NCBI GenBank assembly: GCA_049515555.1
Contig: JBEKTY010000071.1
Coordinates: 1 to 59,440 of the forward strand
Source of the DNA: JBEKTY01 sp049515555
GTDB lineage: Bacteria; Planctomycetota; Planctomycetia; Pirellulales; Thermoguttaceae
DNA length: 59,440 nt
Direction of reading: 5' to 3'
In this document: positions 9,037 to 19,290 of the stretch, one piece after another
Layout of the letters: every line of letters begins with the position of its first letter
Numbering within the stretch: position 1 is the stretch's first letter
The notes under the pieces: model-generated
What the model was told of the DNA's origin: nothing
The model's input: the letters and a program-made list of their open reading frames with translations, nothing else
Databases searched by the model: none
Made by a program: the position numbers and the translations under genes

Positions 9037-10278
9037 ATGAAGACACCTCAGCCTTGTTCCCGCCGTCAATTCCTGGGCGGCACGCTGGCCGCCGGCGCGT
9101 CGGCAGCCGTGCTCCATCCTCTGCCGCTGCCAGCAGACGAAGCACGCGCCGCCGAGCCCAAGCCGCGGGAATTTTCCCGCAAGATCAAGCTCGGCATTAT
9201 CGGCTGCGGTGGGCGCGGTCCGTGGCTCGGCAAGCTTTTCAAGGAACACGGCGGCTACGAGCTTCGTGCGGTGGCAGATTACTTCGTCGACAATGCGGAC
9301 AAGGCGGGCGACGAACTCGGCGTGGACAGGGCGCTCCGGTTCTCGGGCCTGCACGCTTACAAACGCCTGCTCGCAAGCGGTGTCGAGGCGGTGGCGGTCG
9401 TCAACGTCCCGCGCTTCCATCCCGAGCATGGTCACGCGGCCATCGAGTCGGGCTGCCATGTCTATGCGGCCAAGCCGGTGGCGATTGATGTGCCCGGCGC
9501 GCTGAAAGTGCAGGCTGCGGGCAAACTCGCGACGCAGAAGAAACTCTGCTACCTGGTGGACTACCAGATGGCGACCGACCCGGTGAACATTGAGGTCGTG
9601 CGGCGCGTTCACGAGGGCGGCCTTGGCCGGCTCATACACATCGACAGCCTCGGGTTCTCGCCGCCGTGGCAGGAGCAGCCGGCGCGCAATGTCGAGGAAC
9701 GGCTCCAGCGCGGCCGGTGGCTGCCCACTATCGCGCTCTCGGGCGATGTCATTACGGAGAATTCCATTCACTCGATCAACGCCGTGCTGTGGCTGGTGGG
9801 GCGCCGCCCGGCGCGCGCCATCAGGCGCACACGCATCTGCCGGCCCCACCCGCAGGACGATTTTCGCGAGATCTATCTGGTGACCTATGAATTCGACGAC
9901 GGCTTGCTATGGACGCACCGCTGCCAGTCCTTGAGAAACGGACTTGACTGGGCCCTTCAGCTCGACGCTTATGGCGACAAGGCGACTGCGCTGGTCACTT
10001 ACAAGGGCAGGTCGTATCTTCGGGGCGGTCCCCGACACTACGGCGGCGGCCAGGTGGTGAGCCTCTACGACCAGGGCGCCATTCGTAACATTGCGACCTT
10101 CTACCAGAACATCGTCAAGGGCCGTTTCGACAACACCACCGTGCCGCACGCCGTGGACGACGTGCTGACCGCGGCGCTCGGCCGCGAAGCGTCCGCCCGC
10201 CGCCGGGAACTGACCATGGAGGAATTGATCAAGGAGAACAAGGAGTTAGAGTGCGACTTGAGCGGACTGAAGGTTTGA
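9037..10278 (+). CDS. Tat-exported Gfo/Idh/MocA-family oxidoreductase
   Basis: 413 aa. ATG 9037 is preferred over the in-frame GTG at 9010 because it begins just before the Tat signal (SRRQFLGGTLAAG) and has GGAG about nine bases upstream. The Rossmann motif is GCGGRG (about 57-61) in KLGIIGCGGRG. The usual EKP is YAAKP here, keeping Lys146. Later come DYQM, then ENSIHSINAVLW with the His/Asn positions of the substrate pocket. Family members oxidise or reduce sugars and cyclitols with NAD(P); Tat export implies folding with bound cofactor in the cytoplasm, as in glucose-fructose oxidoreductase and GH109. It sits between the propeller protein and the six-hairpin protein on the same strand. The substrate is unknown. 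Confidence 0.85.
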   Translation: MKTPQPCSRRQFLGGTLAAGASAAVLHPLPLPADEARAAEPKPREFSRKIKLGIIGCGGRGPWLGKLFKEHGGYELRAVADYFVDNADKAGDELGVDRALRFSGLHAYKRLLASGVEAVAVVNVPRFHPEHGHAAIESGCHVYAAKPVAIDVPGALKVQAAGKLATQKKLCYLVDYQMATDPVNIEVVRRVHEGGLGRLIHIDSLGFSPPWQEQPARNVEERLQRGRWLPTIALSGDVITENSIHSINAVLWLVGRRPARAIRRTRICRPHPQDDFREIYLVTYEFDDGLLWTHRCQSLRNGLDWALQLDAYGDKATALVTYKGRSYLRGGPRHYGGGQVVSLYDQGAIRNIATFYQNIVKGRFDNTTVPHAVDDVLTAALGREASARRRELTMEELIKENKELECDLSGLKV

Positions 10279-10280
10279 TA

Positions 10281-12887
10281 ATGACACAATGCTATGGAGC
10301 CAAACTCGTGAGATCGCTGTGGTTGATTCCTCTGTTCGTAACGTGGCTATGTCTCCCCGCCCGTGCCGCGTCAGACGCCCAAGACAAGCCAGACGCGGCC
10401 GGATTGCCCGCCCCTGCCGGCGATGTTCGTCCGGGCGGCCAGGTGGACGTGGCGCCGTTCGCCTACGCCTACCGCAAGGGCGCGACGGACAACCCGGTCG
10501 AGACCCGCTGGCTCAATCCCACGGCTGACATGCTCTGCGGCCTGTTGTGGGAAGAGCGCCGTGCGGTGCGGCGGATCGAAGTGGAGTTCCCCTCGACGGC
10601 GGTCCCGCGGGCCGAGCAAGTGCGGCTGGTGACGCGCGCGGCCGCCGCGCCTTTTGAGGAGGCGTCGGCCCCCGGCTTCGGGCTTGGGCCCCAACCGGAA
10701 TTCGCGCTCAAGCCCGTCGGCGCCCCGGCGGTCACGAAGCAAGGCACAACCGTCTTCACCTTCGCTTCCGAGAACGACATCAATAGCATCAGAGTGTTGT
10801 ACAGCGGCAGCGCTCCGAAGATCGGCGTGCCGACGGTGCGTGCCTTCGGACGCTCGAACTGGAAGGCCCCGCTCACCGTGGAAATCCAGTGGGCCTATCA
10901 GCCGGAGCAGGCCACCCAGAGGGTACCCGGCCGCTGGGACGGTCGCGTCGCGGCCTACAACGGTTACGTTGGCCGGGTCACGCCGCTGTCGGACAAATGC
11001 GGCGTGACGGCCGTGGGCGAGCGTGCCTGGAAGGACGGGCCGGCGGCCGCCGCCCCGCGCGGCATCAAGCTGCCGATCATCCAGACTGACGGCGAGATCA
11101 ACAGCCGCACGGTCGTGACCCTCTGGACGGCCGCGGGCGACTTTTCCTTCGCCCCCCGCGACCTGGAAAGCGGCCCGATCCTCATTCCCAGCCTCGGTGT
11201 GTTCATCACGCCGGCCGCCAACGGCGTAACGCCCGCCACGTTCCAAGCGGAGCTTGCCGCCCGCGGGCTTCGCACCGTGCGGCAGCAGGTCCGCGCGGCG
11301 CCGGAAGAGAGCTGGGCCTCTGCCATGAAGCGCTACCACGGCGGCGCCGCGCTGAGAGATTTTCCCCAGCCGCCTTACGAACCGTCGATGCAGATCGACG
11401 TGCCCGAGAAGCAACTGGTCGCCCAGTGGCGCTTGGGAGCATGGCACCTGAAGCGCTGGTCGCAGAAACAGCCCGACGGCAGTTATTGCGTTAGCATTTG
11501 GCCGCCGGACGTCGGCGACTGGACGGCGCTGGGGCTTGAGTCGGCCACGAACATTCGCGCGCTGGACGCGATGGGCGAGCCCGACGTTGCCCGGGGCGGT
11601 CTGAATTACTGGCTTTTCTCTGCGAAGCACGTCACGCCCTGGGGCCGGTTCTTCGAACTGGGAGGCGGGCCGTTGACCGCTCCCGGCCGCCACTTGTCGG
11701 GAAAACTCCAGAATGATCATTACGACCAACACCACAGCGGCGGCCACGGGCGTGTGCTGGAAGCCTGCGCGTTGCACTACCTGCTGACCCGCGATTCCGC
11801 CTGGCTGGACAAGGCCGAACCGCTGCTGGCGAAGGCATGTGACTGGACCCTCCGGCAACGCAAGCTGTGGAGCCACGACGTGCCGCCGAGCGCCTGGTGT
11901 TACGGCCTGGAGCCGCCGGGCGACCCCTGCGACGGCGGCGACGTGCGGCTGTTTTTCAGCATCAACGCCTGGCACTATGCGGGCGTGCGGCGGGCCGCCG
12001 AGGTGCTGGCCGCGCGGAACCCGGGCAAGTATGCCGCGCTGTTGGAGGAGGTCGAGTCCTTCCGCCGTGACCTCCGGAAGGCGACGGACCGCTCGATGGC
12101 CCTCTCGCCGGTGGTCAAAGTGGCCGACGGCACGTATCGCCGCAGCCTTACTTTCGCGCCCTATCTCCGCGGGCTAGGAAGCGACCTGGACACCGGCTTC
12201 TCCGGCTATGCCGACGGTCGCTGGTTCGAGATGGTCATGGGCGGGCTACTCCTGGTCCGCGCGGGGATTTACGACGTCCGCGAGCCGATCGTCCAAGAGC
12301 TGCTGGACGTATATGAAGACCGGCTGGTGCGGGACGGGCAGAACGGACAGAACGGCTACAATGACGCTCCGACCCTGCACCTGATGTTGGACGACGTGCC
12401 GCTGTTCCTCCGCGGCATGTACAACTCCTACGCGTCGGAAGTCGATCCCGATCTGGGCTACATCTTCTGGGAAGTGCAGAAGCGGCAATATGCCAGGGAC
12501 AAGACGTTTGAAGAAGCGGCGTTTCTGGAACGCGTCCGCGCAATGCTTGTGATGGAGGACGGCCAGGACCTTTGGTTGGCGCGGGCCACCCCGCGAGCCT
12601 GGCTGGAACAAGGCAAGAAGATCGCGATTCGCAGCGCACCCACCTGGTTCGGAACGGTTGCCTACGAGATCGTTAGTGATGTGGACCACGGCAAGATCAC
12701 GGCCGCGGTGGAGATGCCCTCTCGCAACCCGCCCCGGACCATGCGTCTGCGGTTCCGCCATCCTCAGGCCGCGTCCATCAAGAGTGTGACCATCAACGGC
12801 AAGCCGTGGCACGCAGTGGACAAGGACAAAGAAACGATCCTGGTGGAAGGTGTCGTCGGCAAGACTATGGTAGTGGCGAACTACTGA
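10281..12887 (+). CDS. Secreted protein with six-hairpin (alpha/alpha-toroid) glycosidase-like central domain
   Basis: 868 aa. ATG 10281 follows the previous stop by two bases; the alternative upstream in-frame start would lie within the oxidoreductase gene. A signal peptide (SLWLIPLFVTWLCLPARA) is clear. Residues about 30-220 look like a beta-rich carbohydrate-binding region. The middle (about 390-720) has repeated helix pairs with aromatic, acidic loops (NDHYDQHHSGGHGRVLEACALHY, LDKAEPLLAKACDW), in the style of six-hairpin glycosidases and lyases. The C-terminal ~120 residues form a small beta-sandwich (WLARATPRAWLEQGKK, then FRHPQAASIKSVTINGKPW), as often follows the toroid in rhamnosidase-like proteins. 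The family could not be named with certainty. The tight spacing to the gene before it supports a shared transcript. Confidence 0.65.
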   Translation: MTQCYGAKLVRSLWLIPLFVTWLCLPARAASDAQDKPDAAGLPAPAGDVRPGGQVDVAPFAYAYRKGATDNPVETRWLNPTADMLCGLLWEERRAVRRIEVEFPSTAVPRAEQVRLVTRAAAAPFEEASAPGFGLGPQPEFALKPVGAPAVTKQGTTVFTFASENDINSIRVLYSGSAPKIGVPTVRAFGRSNWKAPLTVEIQWAYQPEQATQRVPGRWDGRVAAYNGYVGRVTPLSDKCGVTAVGERAWKDGPAAAAPRGIKLPIIQTDGEINSRTVVTLWTAAGDFSFAPRDLESGPILIPSLGVFITPAANGVTPATFQAELAARGLRTVRQQVRAAPEESWASAMKRYHGGAALRDFPQPPYEPSMQIDVPEKQLVAQWRLGAWHLKRWSQKQPDGSYCVSIWPPDVGDWTALGLESATNIRALDAMGEPDVARGGLNYWLFSAKHVTPWGRFFELGGGPLTAPGRHLSGKLQNDHYDQHHSGGHGRVLEACALHYLLTRDSAWLDKAEPLLAKACDWTLRQRKLWSHDVPPSAWCYGLEPPGDPCDGGDVRLFFSINAWHYAGVRRAAEVLAARNPGKYAALLEEVESFRRDLRKATDRSMALSPVVKVADGTYRRSLTFAPYLRGLGSDLDTGFSGYADGRWFEMVMGGLLLVRAGIYDVREPIVQELLDVYEDRLVRDGQNGQNGYNDAPTLHLMLDDVPLFLRGMYNSYASEVDPDLGYIFWEVQKRQYARDKTFEEAAFLERVRAMLVMEDGQDLWLARATPRAWLEQGKKIAIRSAPTWFGTVAYEIVSDVDHGKITAAVEMPSRNPPRTMRLRFRHPQAASIKSVTINGKPWHAVDKDKETILVEGVVGKTMVVANY

Positions 12888-12937
12888 CGAACTGAACGTG
12901 TGAACCACAAGCAAACACAAGGAGTAGAAATCTAACC

Positions 12938-15637
12938 ATGCGCAGCAACACGCTCTATTGCGCCACGGTGCTCGTGGCATGGCTTTCCACGGCTTCGACG
13001 GCAATCACCGCCGATCCACAGTCGGGCCCCAAGCTCGAAGAGGTCATTGTAGTCTTCAAGACCCATTTCGACATCGGATACACCGATCTCGCACGGAATG
13101 TAGTCACGCGGTACCGCACCTCGATGATCGATAACGCACTGGTGGTTTGCGACGGCGCCAAGGCGATGCCGCCCGAGCACCGCTTCGTCTGGACGCTCGC
13201 CGGCTGGCCGATGCAGCAGATCCTCTGGCCGGGGCAAACGCCCGAGCGGAGGGCGCGGGTCGAGCAGGCCATCCGCGACGGGCGCCTGGTCTGGCACGCC
13301 CTTCCGGCCACCCTGCACACCGAGTCGCTCGACCTGGAAGACCTGGTCCGCGGGATGGTGTTTTCGTCGCGGCTTTCCCGGCAGTTCGGGATGCCGCTGC
13401 CGCGCGACGCGAAGATGACGGACGTGCCCGCGCACACCTGGATACTCCCCACGATCCTGAAGCACGCCGGCGTCGACTTCATGCACATCGGCTGCAACGG
13501 GGGCAGCAGCCCGCCGGAGCTGCCGCCCTTGTTCTGGTGGGAAGGCCCCGACGGCTCGCGCGTCTTGACGATGTACTCCAGGGATTACGGCACGGGCTTG
13601 AAACCGCCGGGCGATTGGCCCTGCAAGACCTGGCTGGCCCTGATTCACACCGGTGACAATCATGGACCGCCCACGGCGGAGGAAGTCCAGAAGTTGCTGC
13701 AACAGGCATCGCGAGAGTTGCCCGGCGTGAAGCTCCGCATGGGCCGGCTGTCCGATTTCAGCGACGCCATCCTCAAAGAAAACCCCAAGCTGCCGGTGGT
13801 GCGGGCCGACCTGGCCGACACCTGGATCAAAGGCATCATGTCGATGCCGGTCGAGACGAAGCTGGCGCGGAACACCCGCCCGCAGATCGTCGCCGCCGAC
13901 GCGCTGGGCACGCTGGTGGGAGCCTGGGGCGTCCGCGTGCCGTCGAACCGCGATGCGGTGGCCGCGGCGTACGAAGGCAGCCTGCTGTTCGGCGAGCACA
14001 CCTGGGGATGTGACGCCAAGAACTTCCCCCGCCTTTACGGTCTGGCATGGCAGGAGGCCCGTGCCACGCGCAAGTATGCGATTTTGGAGGAGTCGTGGGT
14101 CGAGAAGGCCGCCTGTATTTGCAAGGCGGCCGACCTGACAGACATGGCCGCCGCCGATCTGAGGGCGTTGGCGCGGGTCACCAGCGTGGCAGGCCCGCGG
14201 ATCGTCGTGTTCAATCCCTTGCCCTGGCCGCGCGACGGCGTGGCGAGGCTCCAATTGCCGCCCGGCATGGCGTACGAAGGGATGAAAGACGCCACCTCCG
14301 GCCAGCCGGTCCCGTGCCAACAGGACGGCGCGTCATTGATTTTTCTCGCCCGCGACCTGCCAGCCCTGGGCTACCGGACCTACGTTCCGTTCAGCGCGCC
14401 GCAAGTGGCTGAGGCAGCTCTATCGGGCGAGGTCCAGTCCGGCGCGGCGGCGGTCGTGGAAAGCGCTTTCTTCCGAGTGAGGCTCGATCCGGCCCGCGGC
14501 GTCGTCACTTCGCTGGTCGAGAAGCGGTCGGGCCGCGAACTGGTCGACAGCGCCTCGAAGTACGGGCTGGGCCAGTATGTCTACGAACGGTTCGATGCCG
14601 ATGAGGCAACCGCATACGTCAAGGCGTATTGCGGGGCGACCGGTGGTTGGCTGTCGGCCGATTTCGCCAAGTCGGAAATGCCGCCGGCCACGCGTGCCCC
14701 CCACGTGACGGCTTCGCCGCGCAACTTCGTGTTGAGCGTCCGCCACGGGCGGCTGTCCACGGTGGCCACGATGCAGGCCGCGCCGAGCAAGGGCGTCCCT
14801 CACGGCGTGGTCGTGCAGGTGACGCTGTGGGTCGATCAGCCTTACGTCGACGTGTCGTGTGAGATGATCGACAAGCGGCCCGACCCGTGGCCCGAAGCCT
14901 GCTGGCTGGCCTTTCCTCTGAAAGTCGAGCAGCCGCGGTTCCGCCTTGGCCGCCTGGGATCGATCACCGACCCGGCCCGCGACATTCCCCGCGGGGCCAA
15001 TTTCGACACCTTCTGTCTGAATACCGGGCTCAATGTGCTGGCCGGTGATGGCTGCGGGGTGGGGTTGTGCCCGATCGACTCGCCGGTGGTGAGTCTTGGA
15101 TACCCGGGTGCGTATCGCTACACGCCGGAGTTCGGCCGCCGCGATTCCGTCGTGCTGGTCAATCTGTACGCCAATCTGTATGGCACGAACTTCCAGCAGT
15201 GGGCCGGCGGCACGTGGTCGTCGCGGGTTCGCCTCTGGCCGGTCTCGGGCAAGTCGGCGGAGAGCGACCTGATCACGCCGTCGTGGGAAGCCCGCTGCCC
15301 GCTCCAGACGGCCCTGGTCGACGGGCCGGCGGGTACGCTGCCGCTTGCCCAACCCGGGATCGAGCTGTCCCGAAAGGGCGTGCTCGTAACCGCGTTGGGG
15401 CCCAATCCCGACGGAGACGGCCTGCTCCTGCGGCTTTGGGAGCAGGCGGGCGAGGATGGCGCGTGTCGGGTTCGCTTACCGAAATCGCTTGGCGCCGCGG
15501 CGGCGCAACCGTGCGATCTTCGCGGGCGGCCGCAGGGCGAGCCGGTCCTGCCGCGCGACGGTTGGTACGAGGTCCCCCTCGGACACTTCGCGCCGGCAAG
15601 CCTGATCTTACGTCGAGAGCCGGGCCATGGATCGTAA
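12938..15637 (+). CDS. GH38/DUF5054-like secreted alpha-mannosidase-type protein
   Basis: 899 aa. The signal peptide ends near TAITA. Right after it comes VVFKTHFDIGYTDLARNVV, the THxDIGYTD motif at the start of the seven-stranded barrel of GH38-type enzymes; His43 and Asp45 would be zinc ligands. Further on are PAHTWILPTILKHAGVDFMHIGCNGGSS and FWWEGPDGSRVLTMYS, typical of DUF5054 relatives. The second half is a large beta-rich region (DPARGVVTSLVEKRSGRELV), like the C-terminal sandwich of alpha-mannosidases. Hydrolysis of alpha-linked sugars in the periplasm or outside is the likely role, but these divergent members are not characterised. GGAG at 12921-12924 is about 13 bases upstream of the start, a long spacing. 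Confidence 0.75.
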   Translation: MRSNTLYCATVLVAWLSTASTAITADPQSGPKLEEVIVVFKTHFDIGYTDLARNVVTRYRTSMIDNALVVCDGAKAMPPEHRFVWTLAGWPMQQILWPGQTPERRARVEQAIRDGRLVWHALPATLHTESLDLEDLVRGMVFSSRLSRQFGMPLPRDAKMTDVPAHTWILPTILKHAGVDFMHIGCNGGSSPPELPPLFWWEGPDGSRVLTMYSRDYGTGLKPPGDWPCKTWLALIHTGDNHGPPTAEEVQKLLQQASRELPGVKLRMGRLSDFSDAILKENPKLPVVRADLADTWIKGIMSMPVETKLARNTRPQIVAADALGTLVGAWGVRVPSNRDAVAAAYEGSLLFGEHTWGCDAKNFPRLYGLAWQEARATRKYAILEESWVEKAACICKAADLTDMAAADLRALARVTSVAGPRIVVFNPLPWPRDGVARLQLPPGMAYEGMKDATSGQPVPCQQDGASLIFLARDLPALGYRTYVPFSAPQVAEAALSGEVQSGAAAVVESAFFRVRLDPARGVVTSLVEKRSGRELVDSASKYGLGQYVYERFDADEATAYVKAYCGATGGWLSADFAKSEMPPATRAPHVTASPRNFVLSVRHGRLSTVATMQAAPSKGVPHGVVVQVTLWVDQPYVDVSCEMIDKRPDPWPEACWLAFPLKVEQPRFRLGRLGSITDPARDIPRGANFDTFCLNTGLNVLAGDGCGVGLCPIDSPVVSLGYPGAYRYTPEFGRRDSVVLVNLYANLYGTNFQQWAGGTWSSRVRLWPVSGKSAESDLITPSWEARCPLQTALVDGPAGTLPLAQPGIELSRKGVLVTALGPNPDGDGLLLRLWEQAGEDGACRVRLPKSLGAAAAQPCDLRGRPQGEPVLPRDGWYEVPLGHFAPASLILRREPGHGS

Positions 15638-15751
15638 CAGGAACGCATGGAGTCAAGGCGCACTTGAGTACCGGCATCACATGATTCCTCGGCTCGATCT
15701 ACCTCCACATATTCGAGGCAACTCAATGACACTCTTGAGAAAGGCGCTCCC

Positions 15752-17347
15752 ATGAAAGCAACATCAATCGTCCTGCCCTTGATCTTCCTCGTCTTCACGG
15801 CCGCATCTGCCGCCCAGGACAAACCGGGTACCGAGGCCGTCGACCGTTTCGTGCTCACCAAGGTCCGCTTATTGCCCAAGCCGGGGACGGCCGGGCTGTT
15901 GGCCGGGGTGCGGATCACCGGATCGAACGAGGGGCCGACCACCGCTTTTGTGGAACTGGCCCGCATCAACCGCGCGGGGGCCGGCGACGGTTGGCTCGAA
16001 GTCGCCATACGGCCGGACCCGCAAGCGGGTGCCCCGGTATACCGCTTCGTAAAGATCGAGTCAGCCAAGGGCGCCGGCCTGGCGCTGGCCGAGATCGAGT
16101 TCTACAGCCCCGCCGGCCGGCTCGGCGGCAGCGGCTTCGGCACCAGCGTGGGCAACGCCAAGTCGGCCACCGCTTTCGACAAGGCCCTGGACGGCGACCC
16201 GAAGACCTTCTTTGAGAGCACGGCGGAAAACAGCTACGTTGGCATCGACCTGGGGTCGCAAGCCCAGGCCCCCACGCCGCACTTCAATCCGCAAAGCGGG
16301 GCATCGGCCGCGCCGCAGAAGATCGAGATCGGCACCTGGCCGCCCGGCACCACCATTCATTACACGACCGACGGCTCGCCGCCCACCTCGCAGAGCGGCC
16401 AGCTCTATCGCGGACCGATCACGGTTTCGACCACCACCAGCATCGCGGCGATTGCCACGCGTGAAGGACTGGCCGATAGCGGCGTGACCATCGCCACCTA
16501 TCGCATCGGGGCCGCGGCCACCGCGCAACAGCAGGTCAAGTCGTACCACCTCGGCAACAGCCTGACGGACACCATCAGCGGCTTCCTGGAGCCGATCGCC
16601 GACAGCGCGGGCAAGAATCTGCTGTTCATGCGGAAGAGCGTGCCCGGTTGCAGCATCGGCTACCACTGGGAGCACAACCGCGCAGGCTTCGCCTCGCCGG
16701 ACTGGTGGGCGAACGATTACAACGTGGCGTGCGCGAAGGGGCTGGACCATTTGTTCCTGCAACCCTTTCCCAACCCGCCGGGGCTGGACGCCGACGGCGC
16801 CTACGGCGGCAAGTTCATCGAGTTGGCACGCAAGCACAACCCCCGCGCCGAAATTTGGCTTTATGCCCAGTGGCCCGACCGAGTCAACTGGAAGCGCGAC
16901 GCCTACTCCGCACCCCACCCCATGAATCCGCCCTGGTTCCCGCCCAACCGCCACCCGGCCAACTGGGAAGAAGCCGTGGCCAATAACATGGCCTATTACC
17001 TCGACCTCAAGAAGATCTGGGACAAGCAGATTGCGGCTGGCGACGGCAAGCCTGTTCGCGTCTGTCCCGGCGGGCCGGCCCTGGTGCGGCTGAAGAAAGA
17101 GATCGACGCCGGGAAAGTGCCGGGCATCAGCACCTTCTTCGACACGATGTTCGCCGACGACATCCACCTCTCGTCTCCAGGCCGCTATCTCGTGGCCCTG
17201 GTCCACTACGCCTGCATCTTTGGCGAGAGCCCGCAGGGCAAGGTCACGTTCGCCAACAGCGGGCTCACCAGGGAGCAGGCGGCCGTCTTCCAACGGATCG
17301 CCTGGCAGGCGGTCACCGCCGAGCCCTTGACTGGCGTGCGCCCGTAG
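15752..17347 (+). CDS. Secreted SGNH-like hydrolase with discoidin-like and chitobiase-C-type accessory domains
   Basis: 531 aa; ATG 15752 with AAAGG upstream. Signal peptide MKATSIVLPLIFLVFTAASAA. Residues about 25-170 resemble an F5/8 type C (discoidin) sugar-binding region (YRFVKIESAKGAGLALAEIEFYS, ALDGDPKTFFES, SYVGIDLG). About 175-250 matches the small FN3-like domain seen at the end of chitobiases (PGTTIHYTTDGSPPTSQS, TTSIAAIATREG). The rest is an SGNH-like fold: YHLGNSLTD near 265 replaces the usual GDS, and DDIHLSSPGRYL near 470 carries the Asp/His pair. Deacetylation of a polysaccharide is the reasonable inference. The nucleophile block being GNS rather than GDS matches many planctomycete relatives but leaves activity unproven. 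Confidence 0.7.
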   Translation: MKATSIVLPLIFLVFTAASAAQDKPGTEAVDRFVLTKVRLLPKPGTAGLLAGVRITGSNEGPTTAFVELARINRAGAGDGWLEVAIRPDPQAGAPVYRFVKIESAKGAGLALAEIEFYSPAGRLGGSGFGTSVGNAKSATAFDKALDGDPKTFFESTAENSYVGIDLGSQAQAPTPHFNPQSGASAAPQKIEIGTWPPGTTIHYTTDGSPPTSQSGQLYRGPITVSTTTSIAAIATREGLADSGVTIATYRIGAAATAQQQVKSYHLGNSLTDTISGFLEPIADSAGKNLLFMRKSVPGCSIGYHWEHNRAGFASPDWWANDYNVACAKGLDHLFLQPFPNPPGLDADGAYGGKFIELARKHNPRAEIWLYAQWPDRVNWKRDAYSAPHPMNPPWFPPNRHPANWEEAVANNMAYYLDLKKIWDKQIAAGDGKPVRVCPGGPALVRLKKEIDAGKVPGISTFFDTMFADDIHLSSPGRYLVALVHYACIFGESPQGKVTFANSGLTREQAAVFQRIAWQAVTAEPLTGVRP

Positions 17348-17407
17348 CCTGCGGCTGACGCCAGTGACGAAAGTCCAACGCACCACACAAACCTTGAGGG
17401 AGGTCCC

Positions 17408-19231
17408 ATGAGCACGATCGTCTATCAAGCTATGACCGCCGCGGCGACTGTCGCGCTGGCGTCGCTGGCGGCTGCCGCGCCTGCGCCGACCTTGCCGGCG
17501 CCGGCCGACGCGGGCCCCCTCTACACCTACACGCTCGCCCAGGACGGCACGCAGGCGTCGTACGACGAGGCGATGGCGGTCGCCACGCTACAGGGGATCA
17601 TCAACCGCAAGGGGCCGCGCCTGTATCTCTTGTCGCGCAAAGACGAGTTGCCCAAGTACTGGCTCCAGAAGCTCTCACAGGAGGGCCGTTGGCTCCATGG
17701 CCGCAAGATCGTGGCGCTCGCCGACCTCGACGCCCTCGTGGCGCTGGCCGGCCCGGACCTCCGCGGCACGGTGATCTGGGACCCCGCAGTGCCCGCCAGC
17801 GTCAACGTGGCTACGACGGTCGCTGGCGTCGAGGACGCCGTCGTCCTCAGCCCGGACCTAGCCGCACGGCATCAGGAGGCGTGGAAGCTCGGCGTCGTGA
17901 AGGACCTGCGGGGCCTGTTCACCGGCTCCGAAACCGGCAGCCGCAAGAACGACGCCTACCGCTGGGCCGTGCGGGAGTACCTGGCCAAGGGGCGATGCTC
18001 GGCCCACTGGTTCTTCTCCTACGAGGACGCCTTCTCGACGCGGGCGCGCGGCGACATCGCCTACGTTGTCACGCGCGACTGGGCGGTCCGTAACCGCGGA
18101 TTCGTCTTCGACCTCTCGCCCTGGGGCGACGAGGCCCCCGCCGACGATCCCTCCCAGCGCGTCGGGACCGACCTGGAGACCTACCGCCTAGTCCTGGCCG
18201 AGATGCTCAAGGCGTCGGGCGGCAAGCAGATGACCGAGCTGGCCGGCTTCTTCGCGTTCGCCAAGTACGCTAACGTCCTCGGCCATCGCAGCGCCCACGA
18301 GCCGGTGCCAACCGAGTGGGAGACGGTGTGGCTCATCTCGCCTTTCAACGCCTATCAGAACACCGTGGCGAGCGACTGCTTCAACCAGTCGCTGCACAGC
18401 CAGGCCCCACGCAGGCCCCTCCGCCAGAAGCGGCCCGCGGCCCCGCCGCCGCTGGCCAACAAGGCCTACGTGGCGATCCTGATGGCCGATTACGACTCGG
18501 CCACGCCCCTCTACCATTTCATGCCCAAGCACTGGGACGATCCCGCCCGCGGCAAGCTGCCCATCGTGTGGGGGATCGACCCGAACCTCGTCGAGACGTT
18601 TCCGGACATCCTCGCTTATCTTTATGAGACCGCCACGCCGAACGACCACTTCGCGGCCGACGCGAGCGCCGCCGGGTACATGAACCCCAACCGTGTGCGG
18701 AAGGAGCACCTGCCGCTGTTCATCGCGCACAACAAGCGGTTCTTCGCCGAGACCGACATGACGATGGCGCCCATGGTCCTCGACTGGGACCAGCCCTCGG
18801 CCGACGTGAAAGACGCCTTCCGCCAGTTCGCGCCGGACGGCCTTGCGACAATCGTCGAGGACCACCACAGGACGGGCGGCCGGCCGCCGGTGCCCCACGT
18901 CTGGAAGGGGATGGCCATCACGGAACTCCTGAACAGTACGTGCAACTTCGCGAGCCCCGAGGGGACGGCCGGCCGCATGGCCTCGCACCTGAAGAACCGC
19001 CCGAAGGACGCCCCGTCGTTCCACCTGTTCCGCATCGTCTGGACGGGGCCGACGGATATCCAGAAGACCCTCGACGCCCTCCGGACGCAGCACCCGGACA
19101 CACCGTTCGAATACGTCGATCTCTACACCTTCTTCGCCCTGTTCAAGGCGCACTACGTGCGGGCCGCGGCCACGGAGGCGGCTCCGCCCGCCGCGAAACC
19201 GACGGAGTTCAGGAGCCAGCAGAGGCAGTGA
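17408..19231 (+). CDS. Secreted GxGYxYP-family putative carbohydrate-active protein
   Basis: 607 aa with an alanine-rich signal peptide (AATVALASLAAAAPA). The N-terminal block ATLQGIINRKGPRLYLL is the hallmark of the GxGYxYP N-terminal domain, and AAGYMNPNRV near residue 425 corresponds to the motif that names the family (here the second Y is N). The family has a TIM-barrel-like core and is found in polysaccharide-use loci of Bacteroidetes and Planctomycetes, but its reaction is not established. AGGGAGGTC precedes the start by a short spacer (GAGGGAGGTCCC-ATG), a strong ribosome site. It lies within the co-oriented glycan run, between the SGNH-like and dockerin genes. Confidence 0.75.
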   Translation: MSTIVYQAMTAAATVALASLAAAAPAPTLPAPADAGPLYTYTLAQDGTQASYDEAMAVATLQGIINRKGPRLYLLSRKDELPKYWLQKLSQEGRWLHGRKIVALADLDALVALAGPDLRGTVIWDPAVPASVNVATTVAGVEDAVVLSPDLAARHQEAWKLGVVKDLRGLFTGSETGSRKNDAYRWAVREYLAKGRCSAHWFFSYEDAFSTRARGDIAYVVTRDWAVRNRGFVFDLSPWGDEAPADDPSQRVGTDLETYRLVLAEMLKASGGKQMTELAGFFAFAKYANVLGHRSAHEPVPTEWETVWLISPFNAYQNTVASDCFNQSLHSQAPRRPLRQKRPAAPPPLANKAYVAILMADYDSATPLYHFMPKHWDDPARGKLPIVWGIDPNLVETFPDILAYLYETATPNDHFAADASAAGYMNPNRVRKEHLPLFIAHNKRFFAETDMTMAPMVLDWDQPSADVKDAFRQFAPDGLATIVEDHHRTGGRPPVPHVWKGMAITELLNSTCNFASPEGTAGRMASHLKNRPKDAPSFHLFRIVWTGPTDIQKTLDALRTQHPDTPFEYVDLYTFFALFKAHYVRAAATEAAPPAAKPTEFRSQQRQ

Positions 19232-19290
19232 AACTGAATCGAGTAACCGTCGTACATTACCTGCGATACTTCCACCAACGGAGAACTCTC